DNA of 64,000 nt from Diabrotica undecimpunctata (lineage: Eukaryota; Arthropoda; Insecta; Coleoptera; Chrysomelidae): NCBI RefSeq assembly GCF_040954645.1, contig NC_092806.1, forward strand, positions 145,852,429-145,916,428. The letters run 5' to 3'. Shown here in pieces: positions 1-11,785 of the stretch. Both the position numbers and the translations under genes were made by a program. Positions within the stretch are counted from its first letter, which is position 1; every line of letters starts with the position of its first letter. Below the pieces are notes generated by a model, which saw only the letters and a list, made by a program, of their open reading frames with translations, did no database searches and was not told the origin of the DNA.

Positions 1-1161
1 GATACTGTTATGACACTAACTAAATTATATTAACAAAATGTTGTACCTTTCTTTCACTGAATGGCTAAATGAACTGTTTTCCACTATATATATTCTAATC
101 ACCACTGAATGTCTTCGTACTTCGGTTATCCTTGTTTTTGTGAAATTACTTTTTCCAATTATCAGCTTCTACCAATTTAAGATATATTTTTCTTCACCAG
201 CATTTATAAACCACCAAGCAAACCAGCAAAACAGCATTTATATTTATTCTTCTTTTCAATATACCAATATCCAATTATTATAAGTTGATTTATACTAATC
301 TCCAATCATAATATAATTTTAATTTCTTCCAATATACCTTTTTAATCTTCAATAATTATTTGTGTATAATTATAAATGTGCATTAAAATATATGCATAAT
401 TTTTAATCTTCATTTAACTCACTATATTAAACAATTGGACTATTTGTAACTGATTCACTGACTCCAACTAACTTTCATATTTCTTACTAAACTTTTCTGA
501 ACTTCTGACTTCTTGAAAATTCTGAACAATTTACTTCACTAACTAAATGTGTCTACTAACTTTCATAATAAACTGGACTCACAGTAACTGTAACTCATAA
601 CTGATCCCTCCTAATCCAAATCACCGGGTATTTATATCTTTTTTTCTGTTCTAGAATCATCTGGCAATAAATCATGTTCCATTTGTTCTATTAAATACAT
701 GTCTGAATTTTCTGGAACAAACCATTTCGCAAACATGGCCATCTCCGGTGATCTAGAGAATTCCATTCTTTTCTATTAATAATTTTGTTGACATTTAGGC
801 TTTTCAGATCAGAATAAACATTTAAATCATTAAATATATATAAATTAAACATTTTAAACTAACATTATTATTATAACCCCACTTCACATTCGTATTATGA
901 TTAATTTCTGTCTGTCAATTTACTGTATAGTTGGTTGCCTATGCACATGGCTCACTTAAATATATCTACCACATTAAAATACAACTTTTTACACTTATTA
1001 TATGCTAATTTATTAAAAATGCCCTCACATAAATATATTTTTATTAAATTCTCTAGTATATAACTTCTTAAAATAACCAAATACTTGTCCTATCTAAAAT
1101 TATCTAGTATATAACTTATAAATTATTTTCTTTAAACATTTTTATTTCTCCCATATCATAT

Positions 1162-1163
<2 letters not shown>
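1..1163. other. AT-rich spacer, no gene seen
   Basis: Very AT-rich sequence with many homopolymer runs. The only open frame, near the left edge, is low-complexity Phe/Ile/Tyr-rich and matches no family I know. No transposon motif or terminal repeat was recognised. Confidence 0.6.

Positions 1164-1229
<66 letters not shown>
1164..1229. repeat. (TA)n microsatellite
   Basis: An uninterrupted AT dinucleotide run of about 66 bp. It directly precedes the first recognisable Penelope-like coding sequence, so it may mark the insertion site or a 5' boundary of that element. Confidence 0.95.
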
Positions 1230-1230
<1 letters not shown>

Positions 1231-1234
1231 ATAT

Positions 1235-2425
1235 TGCTCTACGTCCCATCGTCAGTGCATACAACAGCCCTACAGAACCATTGGCCAAAAATCTACAACC
1301 TCTCGCCGAAAATGCTTCATCTTTCGTCAAAAATTGTTTTCATTTCTTCGAACTTGTTGTCTCATCGTCAGACATTCTAGTAAGTTTTGATATAATTTCA
1401 CTCTTTACAAACATTCCTATAGACGAAACATTCTTAAAATTAAATAGAGTATACAGCAAGGTCACTTATGTTCCATTAAACATTGTACGTCCAGCACTTA
1501 TTTCATCTTCTAAAATCAATTCTACAGACAAATAAATATTGCCCCAATGGGCTCCCTACTATCTAAGTAATTGCCAATATCTTTATAGAAGACTTCGAGT
1601 CCCGAGCACTATCCACATCAATACTCAAACCCACATGTTGGCCTAAGATATGTTGATGATACATTCGTCATTTGGCCTAATGGCAGGGATGCTTTGGTAC
1701 CTTTTCAAACCCATCTGAATAGCTTAAATCCTAGTGTCCAGTTCACGATGGTGGTGGAAACTGATTGATCCCTACCGTTTCTCTACGTTTTCAGAAAGAA
1801 AAACCAAAAACGTCATCTGCCTTTGCAAACTAATTTAGTCATTAATAAGCTTATCTCCAGATCAATACGCCTTTGCGATGATGCAAGTAGACCCGCTAAG
1901 CTCTTTAGTTTAAAACAGGCCCTCGTTCAAAACGGTTACCGCGAAAAAAAATCACATTAATAGTAGCATCCACAGACATCAATCTTCCACTCACTCTTAA
2001 AACAAAGACCTCAACCATACGAAAGCTTTTTTTCCTTAGATCAAAAGTGTCACTGACAAAATCGCTAACATTCTTACAGCAAGAGGAATAAAGATAATAT
2101 TTACCCACCTTTAAAAACTTTTATCTGTTGTAAGATCAATCAAAGACAACATTCCAAATGAACAACACGGAGTTTATGAAATTTCTTGTGCAGACTGCCT
2201 CCGATCTTATATAGGCCAAACAAATCGTAGAATTTAAAATAGAATTTATAAACGTTCCATTTCTGTTCGCAATTCCAATTTAATTACAGCTCTAGGTCAA
2301 CACCATATTCATACAGGTCACAAAATTGATTTTTAAAACTCCAGGACCATGGCCCCCATCCGCTTCTACAAACCAAGAATTATGCGAGAAGCCATAGAAA
2401 CTGAAAAAAAAAACAAATTGTCTAA
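1235..2425 (+). pseudogene. Penelope-like element: RT plus GIY-YIG endonuclease remnant
   Basis: Degenerate polyprotein of a Penelope-like retroelement, whose reverse transcriptase primes on nicked DNA. Visible in order: the RT motif LVSFDIISLFTNIPIDET (1375-1430), the catalytic-box motif RYVDDTFVIWP in another frame (1646-1680), a following Penelope-type stretch LPFLYVFRKK (1775-1802), an ALVQNGY motif (about 1920), and a C-terminal GIY-YIG-type segment GVYEISCADCLRSYIGQTNR (2170-2230). Frame changes occur between the first and second RT motifs, and stops follow YREKKSH and the endonuclease motif. Both Asp of YVDD are retained, but the gene is dead. The 5' end is truncated beside the (TA)n tract. 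RT family assignment is confident; the exact Penelope subgroup is not. Confidence 0.85.
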
Positions 2426-3200
2426 AATAGTATAAAATATAATGTATGAAAAATATACGAACAGGAATGTTTACACGTTCTCTATTTGTCACCACATTAT
2501 ACGTATTGCAGCCTTTTAGCTTCCATCGGATACACATTGCAAAAAAAAAGACGAAAAGAGAAATATGTTCATTCGTATATTGGCAGTTACATATACAACC
2601 TATTTTTACATAAGGGACATTTGTAGATTTTTTATTAAAAATATAAAATGGCATGTATTGCTCTTTGAATAAAAGAAACTGATAATTTCCTAATATGTAT
2701 TACTATTAAATCAACATTTGCAATTGTTTTTTTTTAATTAATTTTTGAGGAGGATCCACTCAGATCTACATAAATTATATTTGATATAATTATGAATTTT
2801 TTACAAAATAACATATGGAAACATTTGTATAATTTAAAAGTTATATTAATTTGTTTATTCTGTTGTTAAATATAAATAATTATATATTGCCTCTTTATTG
2901 AAATTAAATTCAGTTTAACAAAAACGAAACTATATTCAATACCATGAATAATTATTGTTCTTTTTTTACCGTATTCGATTGAGGGCAACTGTAACCACTG
3001 TTCAATCAGTCATCGTTTTGTTTATGTACTACTCTCCGAATATGTCGTTATTATTATACGAATATTAAATTAAATAAGTTTTTGTGGTCTTCGCTGTCCT
3101 GGAAAGGATACAAGATTGCATAAATTTATTTAATATTTAAGTGGTCATGATTTATGCATCGTGTAGGAGATATCATGGTTTATTGACATTAATCTAAAGA
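2426..3200. other. AT-rich spacer
   Basis: No supported gene. The minus-strand open frame overlapping 2292-2654 is antisense to the Penelope remnant and its AT-rich tail. Sequence is A/T-rich up to the inverted repeat that starts at 3201. Confidence 0.5.
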
Positions 3201-3241
3201 AGGCTGGCCTTAAACGGCGTAGTATTTTTTGAAAGTGTCAT

Positions 3242-4950
3242 TTTTTTTATATAACGAGTTTATTACAGCTGCCGCCGTTTCTCGCAACCTAGCTTCCAAC
3301 GCTTGCGATCGTTCCAGTCATCTACTTATAGACCCCTATCTTCGATTCCACCTTTTACTTCTTGTCTCCACGATCTTCTTGGTCTTCCCTTTTTCCTGCG
3401 GTTGGTGGGGATCCACTGTAACATCTCTTTGGCCATCGTTGATCATTCATCCTTTCTACATGGCCATACCATTTCAGCCTTTTGCATTCTATAGTTTCCA
3501 GGACGTCAATGTCTATGCCCATACGCTCTCTGATTTCAGTATTCCTTACTCTATCTCTTCTAGTGAGTTGGCAACATATTCTCCAATAATTCATTTCCAT
3601 TGCTTTTACTTTGGATGCGTCATTTTTATTTATAACCCAAAGCTCTGAACCATATGTAGCAATGCTTTCTATGATACTTTTGTATATCCTAATTTTTGTG
3701 TTTCGGGTGATGTGGTTATTCCAAAGTTACTATTCAGTTGACGTATTGCTGAATTTCCTTGACCAATTCTAGTAGCCATTTCTTTTGTATTCCGACCATT
3801 GTTTGTAATGTTTACACCGAGATATTTATAGCTATCAGTATTTTGAATTTGTTTGCTTCCTAGTTCTAAGTGCTTTCCTTCACCTCCCACTACTACGTAC
3901 TCTGTTTTTGATGGATTAATTGATAAGCCCCACTTAGTATATTCTTCATCTATTTTTCGTAACGTGTAGTGGATATCATCTTGATCTTCTGCAAGTATTA
4001 CTTGGTCATCAGCAAAATGCAAGCTGTACAGTGTATGGTATCCAATTTTAACACCCACAGGTTCACATTTTCTTTTCCAAATATCCAAAACCCCCTCCAA
4101 ATAAATCTTAAAGAGTGTAGGTGCAATGCAGCAACCTTGGCGAAGTCCTTTGGTCACTTTTATCTTTTTTGTTACTTTTTGTCCAATCTTTATTACACTC
4201 GTCATATCATCGTACAACTCCCTTACAGCATTAATGTAAATCGGTGGAATATTCTTGTCTTCTAGCACCTGCCATAGCTTGGCTAATGGGACACTGTCAT
4301 ACGCTTTTTGAAGATCAATAAATACCATGTGTGTCTCCATATTATGTTACAAACGCTTTTCTATTGTTTGTTTTAGGCAGAACACATTGTCTATACAAGA
4401 ACGACCAGTACGAAAGCCACTCTGATCTTCAGCGTCTTCCCAGCAATCTTCAATTCGGCTTTTAATTATTTTCCCTTAGACTCTACAGATTGAGTTAGTT
4501 ACACTAAGCCCTCGGTAGTTCTTACAATCTTTTCTGTCGCCTTTAGTTTTGTATAGATTGCTGATATATGCAGTTTTCCATTCTGGGGGTAGCTCTTCTC
4601 CTCTCAAGAATAAATTAAAAGTATAAGCCAATAGCTGAAATAATTTGTCAGGGCCATATTTAATCAGTTCAATGGGTACTCCCCCCGGTCCTGGAGCCTT
4701 TCCATTTTTCATAGCGTTGGCGTGTTTTTTAATTTCTTGTGGTGTTATTTCAGTTTCTTCGCGGTAGGAAATATCATATTTTTGGTAGCCAATATCTTGG
4801 AATTCTGTTCGATCTTCTGTCAGCATTTGTTCATAATATTCGACCCATAATTCTGGGGCTATTAGAGTTAACCTACTGCATTCTTTTCTATATGTTCTAC
4901 TACCTCTAATTGTTTTCCAGGCTTCTTTACTTCTTGTTGTACCCATAAAA
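3242..4950 (-). mobile_element. Family A non-LTR retrotransposon, 5'-truncated, with exact 13-bp TSD
   Basis: TTGAAAGTGTCAT occurs at 3229-3241 and again at 4951-4963, bracketing a minus-strand LINE. Reading 5' to 3' on the minus strand: pre-RT region with NGKAPGPGGVPIELIKYG (about 4700), QSGFRTGRS (4415-4390), FIDLQKAYDS (4320), LRQGCCIAPTLF (4150), the catalytic box FADDQV (about 4010), TEYVVVGG, then a C-terminal KRLKWYGHVERM block (3480) and a 3' tail (TAATAAACTCGTTATATA plus A-run) against the TSD. RT core motifs are intact but stops near 4480 and 4342 and a frame change near 3669 disable it. The 5' truncation and long TSD are what target-primed reverse transcription gives. Confidence 0.92.
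3669..4946 (-). pseudogene. Family A reverse transcriptase, broken
   Basis: Two large open pieces (4946-4476 and 4340-3669) of one RT are linked by a readable stretch (SGFRTGRSCIDNVFCLKQ) containing two stops. The catalytic Asp pair FADD is present, as are the LRQG primer-grip region and the SINPSKTEY box. The endonuclease is missing because of 5' truncation, and the C-terminal tail continues in other frames to about 3260. The protein family, APE-type LINE RT, is clear; function is lost. Confidence 0.88.
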
Positions 4951-5153
4951 TTGAAAGTGTCATACTTTTAACATAAGTCAAAAGCATTAAACGTTTTTTC
5001 CAACAAGTCTGTCTAAAATGGCATGGTAATACAAAAAAAAAATCATGAATTGAAACTTATCTCGACTAGATATCCGAAATTGTAGCATTGTCACTAATAT
5101 CATAAATTCTAATCAACAGTATCATTAGTAAGTATGCCGTTTTAGGCCAGCCT

Positions 5154-7925
5154 CTCCTATTTTTTTTACATTATCAAGAAATAAACAGTAGAACTTATTG
5201 GATTTTAAGTGTGTTGTATTAATTTGTTGTACTTAATTAAGTTTATTATATAAGTGTACAATATTGTACACAAGATATGTCTAGAATATTCTAAGGAATA
5301 CAGAAGATAAGTAATATGCAGGGTGTTGTATTTGAAATAAGAAAGTTGGTATTGGCCATTATTCCATGACACGCCCTGTATGAAAAGTTTTTATTTCAAA
5401 AACCGCGCAACTAAAAATACCAATTGACGTATCCGAGCGTTTTGTAAAAACAGGCTTCCATTTACTTATTATCAAATTTATTCCATTTGGCTGTTCCACT
5501 GTTACCACTTCTTACTTTTACTATTTCCCAATAAATATGTTGATGATTTCAAATATCTCATTTTTTTTTAATAATATGTTCTCTATTTTCACAAGTATGT
5601 ACCTCTCGTCTCGAAGCTACTTACTTGAAAACTACTTTATTATTCTATCGATGAGATTAAACCTAACCATTTATCCGATTTCATTTAATCGACGAACGTT
5701 TATTCAGAATCGAGCAGACTAACATTTCCATTTGAATCACCGGTCGGGTTGCCTAAAAAGGCGTGTGACTAAAACTTGCGGAGGATTTATGACCTAAAGA
5801 GCAAAAAATGTGAACTTTTATTTTCTATAATTGTCTTGGAGTCGTGGAACTTGTTTGGATTCACTCGATATAAGCCGTAAGCGGCTTTAGTGCGGCTAGG
5901 AATGGAATCGATCAATAAGCATCCTTAATGCTCACATTAGCAAGACAGCGTATTAGAAAGATAAACAGATTTTGTTCTGATTTAAAGTAGGTGAAATAAT
6001 TACAATCGTTTTGTACGCCAATGATTTATACGAGTAAATAATATGGAAAACCAAACCAAGGTCTGTAATTAAGTTTTTTACGGACCTAGGACTAAGATTT
6101 AAAAATCTGTACCGGACATAATTGATAACTGGGACAGTAACGAAGTTTTAAATTTGTCGAAAAAAACTTTTGTGCATATTATTCTTATTTTGAAGTAATG
6201 GGAAAAATTTCTAACATCACTGGTATTAACACGTGCAATACCGTCATAATAAATAATATTTTTCTGCTGCAAACCAGATCTGGTCGTTGAATTTTTAATT
6301 TCCAGTTGTTTCAAATGATTTTTATTGTAATGTCTTGTTATTGTTTTATCCGTTTAAAAATGTTAGATTAATAAAATTTCATCTACATTTCGTTAAACCG
6401 ATGACGTTTCCTATGTAAAGGATCTGAACATTTTAGGGTATATTGTAGCTATTTAGGATCACAGTGACAAATCAAAGTCTACGTATAATTACGAATCGAT
6501 TTACTAAATTATTTTGACTCTTCTGAAAACCAAATATTGTAGAGCAGGTCTTACTTGAGTGCGTTTTAGATTAGACAAAAAGCTGGGGTCCATTCCCTTG
6601 AAATGTCTTTTTTCCATGAAATATTTCTGCATAATCACATTCGTGAGACACCCTAGAATAAGGTTGTAGAATTTGCCAATGCAAAATTGCAAAAAACTAT
6701 TTTTTTCGGCTCGTAGAATGTTTTTTATGTTTTTTTGGATCTTTTTAAGAAATCCATGTATTTAATTCAGATCCGAAAATATCTTCCTACATGCTGACGG
6801 CACTTGCCTACTCTCCGCAGGACCTTCCAACCGTAATGGAAAAGAGCGTTCTATATTCGACAAATAAATGATATCAGCCTACTTAATTATAAATGAGCCC
6901 TACAACCTGTAAGATTGATAATTTCTGAAAGATTGATTTCATAATTCCAAGAGTTAAAAACATTTAATAACTAATAAAGATTCATGAAAATTACGATCAG
7001 AATTAACAAAATTTATCAGCAACCTGGTTAAATTATTAAAGACACTCATGTGAAATAGGCAAAAAGAAATAATATTATGTATTTTAAACATTACTTTAAA
7101 TGCGAATAACTTGAGAAAGACCGACTTACTCTATCCCGTTCAGACAAAGGGATGGTATTTACGTAAAAAGTAACGAAGAATCAAGAAAACATGCTGAAAT
7201 GATTATTACGACAGTGGCTTAGATTGTGAGGGGGAAAAAGGAAGTATCTATCGCTACAGCACGCCTCTGGTAACAGTGGAAATATTTTAACACTAGTAAA
7301 CAGGTGTAAACTGTTTTTCAAGTTTAAACAAAAAATGTTGGAAGGTGTTAAAACAATGGGCTAATTTCATTTTAGAATATTTGTAATAAAGCAGGCTGTA
7401 TCGCGATAAGGAGGAATATTTTATTTAAGTGTTTTAGAATATATCTTCGTATTTTCTGATAAGTTTCTCCAGTTAATATATGGACAATTTCTAATGAAAC
7501 ACCCTGTATATCATGATAATTAATTTATTCTATAGTCGCTTTTCATCCAAGTATCAAATATCAGTGTTCCAAATTTCGAGAACTCTATTCGTAATTAAAA
7601 ACCAATATTAGGGTATCACATTTCAAGGCTCTTTCGACTTCCTAAGTGAGTATTTCCGAACATATGTTAGACGGAAAGCGATATCTGGGGATGGACTTCC
7701 GAGAATGTTTACCTGCAACATTATTAACGAACTGTCTGTTGGCAAGATTTTTTTATAATTTATGCTAAAAAATATGGAGCAAAATGTGTGATAAACGGAT
7801 ACATTAAGAAAGAGTAATATTCCAAAAAAAAATTAGATGAATATTAAACAGATCATTTATAAATTCAAGATTTATTATAAATCTAGTATACTCCATTTAA
7901 AAGTTATTGAAAGCACAGATTTATG
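5154..7925. other. Gene-free stretch with short terminal-repeat-like motifs
   Basis: About 2.8 kb without a recognisable gene. CAGGGTGT at 5319-5326 and ACGCCCTG at 5371-5378 form a small inverted pair of about 60 bp, and an ACACCCTGTATA motif lies near 7500. Such motifs are common at ends of insect repeats, but no full element could be drawn. Open frames here are short, AT-rich and unsupported. Confidence 0.4.
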
Positions 7926-7929
7926 ACAG

Positions 7930-8440
7930 TTAATATTATAATCCCCAACGTAATATTACAAACGAGTGAAGAATTCAAAATTATTCGAAATTTTCAGCCT
8001 TACTTCTTACAGCCAACATCTCCAGTTCTTCCAGTTCTACTGCCATTCTTTTTTTATGTTCTCATTTCTGATAAGATCCAGTTTGTTTATTCTACAGAAA
8101 TTCTTCTCATGATTTCCATTTCAATTGCTGTAATTTTGGACCTATTCCATTTGTTTGTTACCCAATTCTTTACTTCGTAAGTCATTACATTACGTACCAA
8201 GGTATTATGTAATCTTTTCTTTGTATTTCTGGTAATCCATCTATGCCATAGTACCCCGTTGATTTTTTTTATATATGTTTGTATCCATGCTACTATGCTG
8301 GTTATCTCTTGCTCAGTGGTTTCATTCTTTGAGATTATGAATCCTTAGTTTTTGAATTTTTGTTTCGTTAATTTCCCCTAGCTCGGTAGTATAAGTTGAT
8401 TTTGTTTATTATATTCAGTCCTCTTGAGCTCGATAGAATA
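7930..8440 (-). pseudogene. LINE C-terminal fragment (post-RT region)
   Basis: The minus strand reads KRLHNTLVRNVMTYEVKNW followed by ITAIEMEIMRRI, the post-RT block usually seen as LYNTIVRSVLTYGAETW and AVEMDFLRRS in family A-like LINEs. Upstream codons (QEITSIVAWIQTYIKK) fit the same region. Several stops interrupt it, and no RT core, tail or TSD was identified. It is an old, short relic, possibly related to family A. Confidence 0.7.
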
Positions 8441-8620
8441 GAACCTTATTATAAATTCAAAAATGTGTCCGAAACACCAGAGGGTCGCTCAAAAAATGAA
8501 AGAGACTTGTTAGCAATAGGCTAGAGGGTTATTATAAAACATAACCATAGGATTTGTCGATTCAGGGTCGGGGAATTTGGTATAAATGTTTGGAAAATTA
8601 AATTTTATTATAATCTAAAT

Positions 8621-8640
8621 TATAATAATAATAATAATAA
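8621..8640. repeat. (TAA)n tract at the 5' junction of the Dong-like LINE
   Basis: Six to seven TAA units end exactly where the first non-repetitive element sequence (CCTGTGTGAG) begins. Dong of Bombyx mori is known to insert into TAA repeats, so this looks like the target site rather than chance. Confidence 0.8.
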
Positions 8641-9105
8641 CCTGTGTGAGTTTTTGTCAGTTCTTCTATCAGGCGCTGCCCCCTGCGAATGGGGGATGCT
8701 TTCTGGGTATTCGTAGCACCAATACCCAGAGGGTAGCAGGGATACTTGCCGTGTAACAAAAAATAACACCTGGTAGTAGGTATAAAATGCACACCGATGA
8801 ATATAGAGAATAATAATTTATGTTTAGGGTCGCTGCGTGGGAATCGCTGGGGCAGGTCTGGAGAAGGGGCTAGACGTGCCAGCATGCGAGACTGACGAAC
8901 CTAGGTGGAGAAACGATCCGCTATCGACAACATCTGTATGCCGAATTTTGGAGGGAGTACCCAGAGATTCAAGTATCTGTGAATAGCCAATCAGTATTGG
9001 GAAATTATAAGAAATAATCTTATCTCCGAAACTAGACGCGATACCATCAGAAGCGAAGTCGAACGGGATATTTACAACCAAGAGCTAGTTATAATGAAAT
9101 GATGA

Positions 9106-9840
9106 ATGAAAAGACCTAACGAAAAGACTCCTGTGCCTTTCATACAAGAAACTCAACCTGTTAATATGCATCAGGACAACAACGAGTTGCACGATAGACT
9201 GGTAAGTAAAATGGCACGTGCCATACAAGAGTTTAATGGGACAAACTTACTTAGCAGACCACCGCTGCCAAAAATAAACTCTTTTAAGAAACTAGGTGCG
9301 CTGTTTTTAATTGTGAACACTAAAGTCCTACCCAATTATATCGCGGAAGCCCATACATTAGAATATTTGCATATGCTGATTTACTGTGCAGCAACAGTAA
9401 TTGCTAATGTTATGGGCATTAAGATTAGAACACGACGAGATACTAATATAGGAAGGACTGAAAACAGAATTGCACCCTGGAAAAAACGACTGCTGAGAAA
9501 AATTGAATACTTGCGTAGGGATATTGGACAAATTACGGAATACATTCGAGGAATAAGAACTCGAAAAGTAGTTAAAAGAGCTAAAGAAATAGTTTTGAAC
9601 ACTCCAAGACACTCACAACATGATCCAGTAAACAACACAGCTCAACACTGCCTGGACATATTAAAACAAAAACTCTCCGTTTATTCAGGTCGCCTAAGAA
9701 GATACAAAGTTAGTAACAACCGGAAATGTGACGATATACTTTTTGAGCATGCAGAGAAGGCTTTCTATAGGAAACTGAATTTCACTATAGAAAATGTAAA
9801 TAAATCCTACCCAAGCCAAGAAGAAATTTATGAGTTTTAG
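9106..9840 (+). pseudogene. Pre-RT domain of the Dong-like polyprotein
   Basis: A 244-codon open frame rich in Arg/Lys: APWKKRLLRKIEYLRRDIG, then LDILKQKLSVYSGRLRRYK and FYRKLNF. These alternating basic motifs are what R4/Dong-type LINEs carry just before the RT domain. Its apparent ATG is probably not the original start, because related coding sequence lies upstream in other frames (8910-9100). The next piece of the polyprotein, ending in NYRPITCLSTLYK, follows at 9878-10240 after a short frame break. Confidence 0.75.
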
Positions 9841-10435
9841 GAAAACCAACTTTCGATGCCAGTAACTCATAACAACAATGCTGGATGAATTGAAGAAACG
9901 ACGAACAACTGTCAACACTACAGTAATACTGCCTATGAACCTTTCACCACTGAAAAAGTCTCTAACATTATTAAAGAGCTTCATAACTAGAAATCTCCTG
10001 GATCAGACGGTCAAGGAGATTTCCAGAGATGGATCAATTAATCATGTTATTTTTAATCCGCAGGAAATACCACCATTATTTACTCAGGAAACCACTTATC
10101 TAATACCAAAGGATCAAAATAACACCCAAGATCCAGCCAATTACCGCCCAATTACTTGTCTTTCAACTTTGTACAAATTGTATCACATCCTGTGTAGCCC
10201 AGAGTATATACCAATACTGTTTTCTAAACAATATCATTGAGTCTCAACAGAAGGGATGCGCTAAGGGTTCCATGGGTTGCAAAGAACAACTTTGACATGA
10301 TCGACTCAGTGATTTCCAACCAGGCGTACACCAAAAAAAGCCTTTTCACCGCCTTTATTGATTACTAGAAGGCCTTTGATTCAGTACCGCATAAATGACA
10401 TAAATATATTGAAAATATATAAAGTCGATGATAAT

Positions 10436-10828
10436 CCTTCTCCTCTATCCTTTATCCTATGGTTGCTATCAATTCTTCTCTCTCCTGGACGCGGTGTGCT
10501 GCCTCAGATAGAAAGTAACCGGTAGCGCACTTTATTTGGTCTGACCATCGGAGTGGCGATCTTCCTCGAGTTCTTTTACCATCTACCTTGCCTTCAACCA
10601 CCAACCTCTCCATGCCTTCCATTCGTCTGGTAATGTGTCCAAAGTACCTCAATATATTTAATATATTTTGGTTGATGATTGTGGTAAGCTTAGTATTGAT
10701 GTCTAGTTCTGCCAATATTGAGACATTTGTGCGATGTACTGTCCAGGGTATGCGCATCATTCTACGATATACCCACATTTTAAAGGTCATTATACGTCGT
10801 GAGTCGGACTTTTTAATGGTCCAATGGT
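10436..10828 (-). mobile_element. 5'-truncated LINE fragment with 11-bp TSD
   Basis: TCGATGATAAT at 10425-10435 and 10829-10839 flanks a 393-bp minus-strand insert. It encodes only the C-terminal tail of a LINE: MWVYRRMMRIPW, RYFGHITRRM, VVEGKVDGKRTRGRSP, LRWSDQI. It carries no RT core. It split the Dong-like RT frame, which resumes directly after the right TSD, so it is younger than that element. The C-terminal wording resembles family C but the 3' end differs. Confidence 0.88.
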
Positions 10829-10876
10829 TCGATGATAATATAGTGACCTTTTTAAAGCATATAATGACAAAGTGGG

Positions 10877-11452
10877 AGATATGTATTATATTTTTGACGA
10901 TTTTAAAGCGGCATATGACAGTATCTTAAGACCAAGTCTTTACAACGCTATGAATGAGTTAGGAATTCCAAAAAACTCATATGTTTGATAAAAGTGACAA
11001 TGGCGAAGATGCTATCAGCAGTAAAAATTCAAAACGACTCGTCAACCCCATTTGAAAGGCTGGATGCTAACTAAAACAGATGAATCCGCTCTATCGATTT
11101 TTGAAAGAAAGGTGCTACGCAAGATATTCGGAGCAGTCTGTGAGAACGGAATATAGAGGCGTAGATATAACTTTGAACTGCAGAATATCTACAAGCATAC
11201 GTTTGGTGGTAGGACATGTAGCCCGGGCTCCTGAATCGAGCATGATAAAAAAGATTCTAAGAGCGGGAATCGGAAGGTTTCGGCAGATTCAACACGTGGG
11301 AATGGGAAGACGGGGTGTATCAAAGCTGAAGTCGATGGTAATACAAGATGCCGAGAAGAGAGTCGGCAACTGGAAAATGCAAGCAAGGGACAGAACAGAT
11401 TGGCGTAGAAAGCTTGAGAATTTCGAGGCCCTCTAAGGGCTGTAGCACCAAG
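10877..11452 (+). mobile_element. Family B LINE relic with internal deletion
   Basis: Starts in an RT finger motif DFKAAYDSI (10900), runs through NAMNELGIPKNS, then jumps from VKIQNDSSTPFE straight to DESALSIFERKVLRKIFGA (11080), so the whole RT catalytic core is missing. The C-terminal domain follows (YKHTFGG, then a frame change into IRCREES and WRRKLENFEAL) and ends GGGCTGTAGCACCAA plus a short TGATGAT-type tail. The same terminal sequence ends the copies at 19795 and 63254. It sits between two halves of the Dong-like RT; a clean TSD was not resolved. Confidence 0.8.
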
Positions 11453-11785
11453 ATGATAATCACCTTCAAATACCCGGTGAAAACAACATCGAAACTGAAG
11501 ATATCCCAATTAATCGGGGACTTTTCCAGGTGGACTCGTTGAGTCCTCTTTAGTTCTGTTTAGCGATAAACCCACTATCTCAGCTACTGATCTCCACTAG
11601 TAAATTCAAGACAATTACATTTAACAACACAAAAATATTCATTATATTTAAATTTTTTAACATCGGATAAAGAGGATAAAATTTTAACACACAGAGTAAA
11701 AATTTTACGTTAAAATTTTATTCTAGAGTAAAATTATAACTTTAAAATTTTACTCAAGAGTACAAAAATTTATCGTTATAATAAT

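Larger units (their letters stand above)
3201..5153. mobile_element. MITE-like DNA element with 23-bp terminal inverted repeats, split by a LINE
   Basis: 3201-3223 (begins AGGCTGGCCT) and the reverse complement of 5131-5153 agree at 20 of 23 positions. Between them only about 230 bp belong to this element; the rest is a LINE flanked by its own 13-bp duplication. No coding sequence is left in the non-LINE part, which fits a non-autonomous DNA transposon. No clear TSD of the outer element was found, so superfamily is unknown. Confidence 0.55.
8641..11640 (+). mobile_element. Dong/R4-type non-LTR retrotransposon, twice interrupted
   Basis: A plus-strand LINE readable across two later insertions. 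Order: GC-richer 5' region (8641-8900), N-terminal coding in shifting frames (LISETRRDTIRSEVERDIYN near 9020-9080), a pre-RT domain (9106-9840), the RT start TTYLIPKDQNNTQDPANYRP (10094-10153) and a QQKGCAKGSMGCKEQ box (10248-10290), FIDYxKAFDSVPH (10355), IYKVDDNIVTFLKHIMTKW resuming across the first insertion (10418-10435 then 10829-10874), then IPINRGLFQVDSLSPL (11500-11550) after the second. The wording of these boxes is R4/Dong-like, and the left end abuts (TAA)n. The catalytic YADD and the C-terminal nuclease were not found; the sequence decays after about 11640. Numerous stops and frameshifts. Confidence 0.85.

Noticed and set aside
38..283. 81-codon frame near the left edge
   Set aside because: Low-complexity Phe/Ile/Tyr-rich translation of AT-rich DNA with no mot context or known motif.
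1164..1229. CRISPR-like or telomeric repeat
   Set aside because: A simple dinucleotide tract without spacers; none of the repeats in this window has a CRISPR layout.
2292..2654. 120-codon minus-strand frame
   Set aside because: Overlaps the Penelope-like remnant and AT-rich DNA in antisense; no motif.
8598..9081. Two minus-strand frames with Pro/Ser-rich sequence
   Set aside because: Antisense to the Dong-like 5' region, including the TAA tract read as poly-Tyr.
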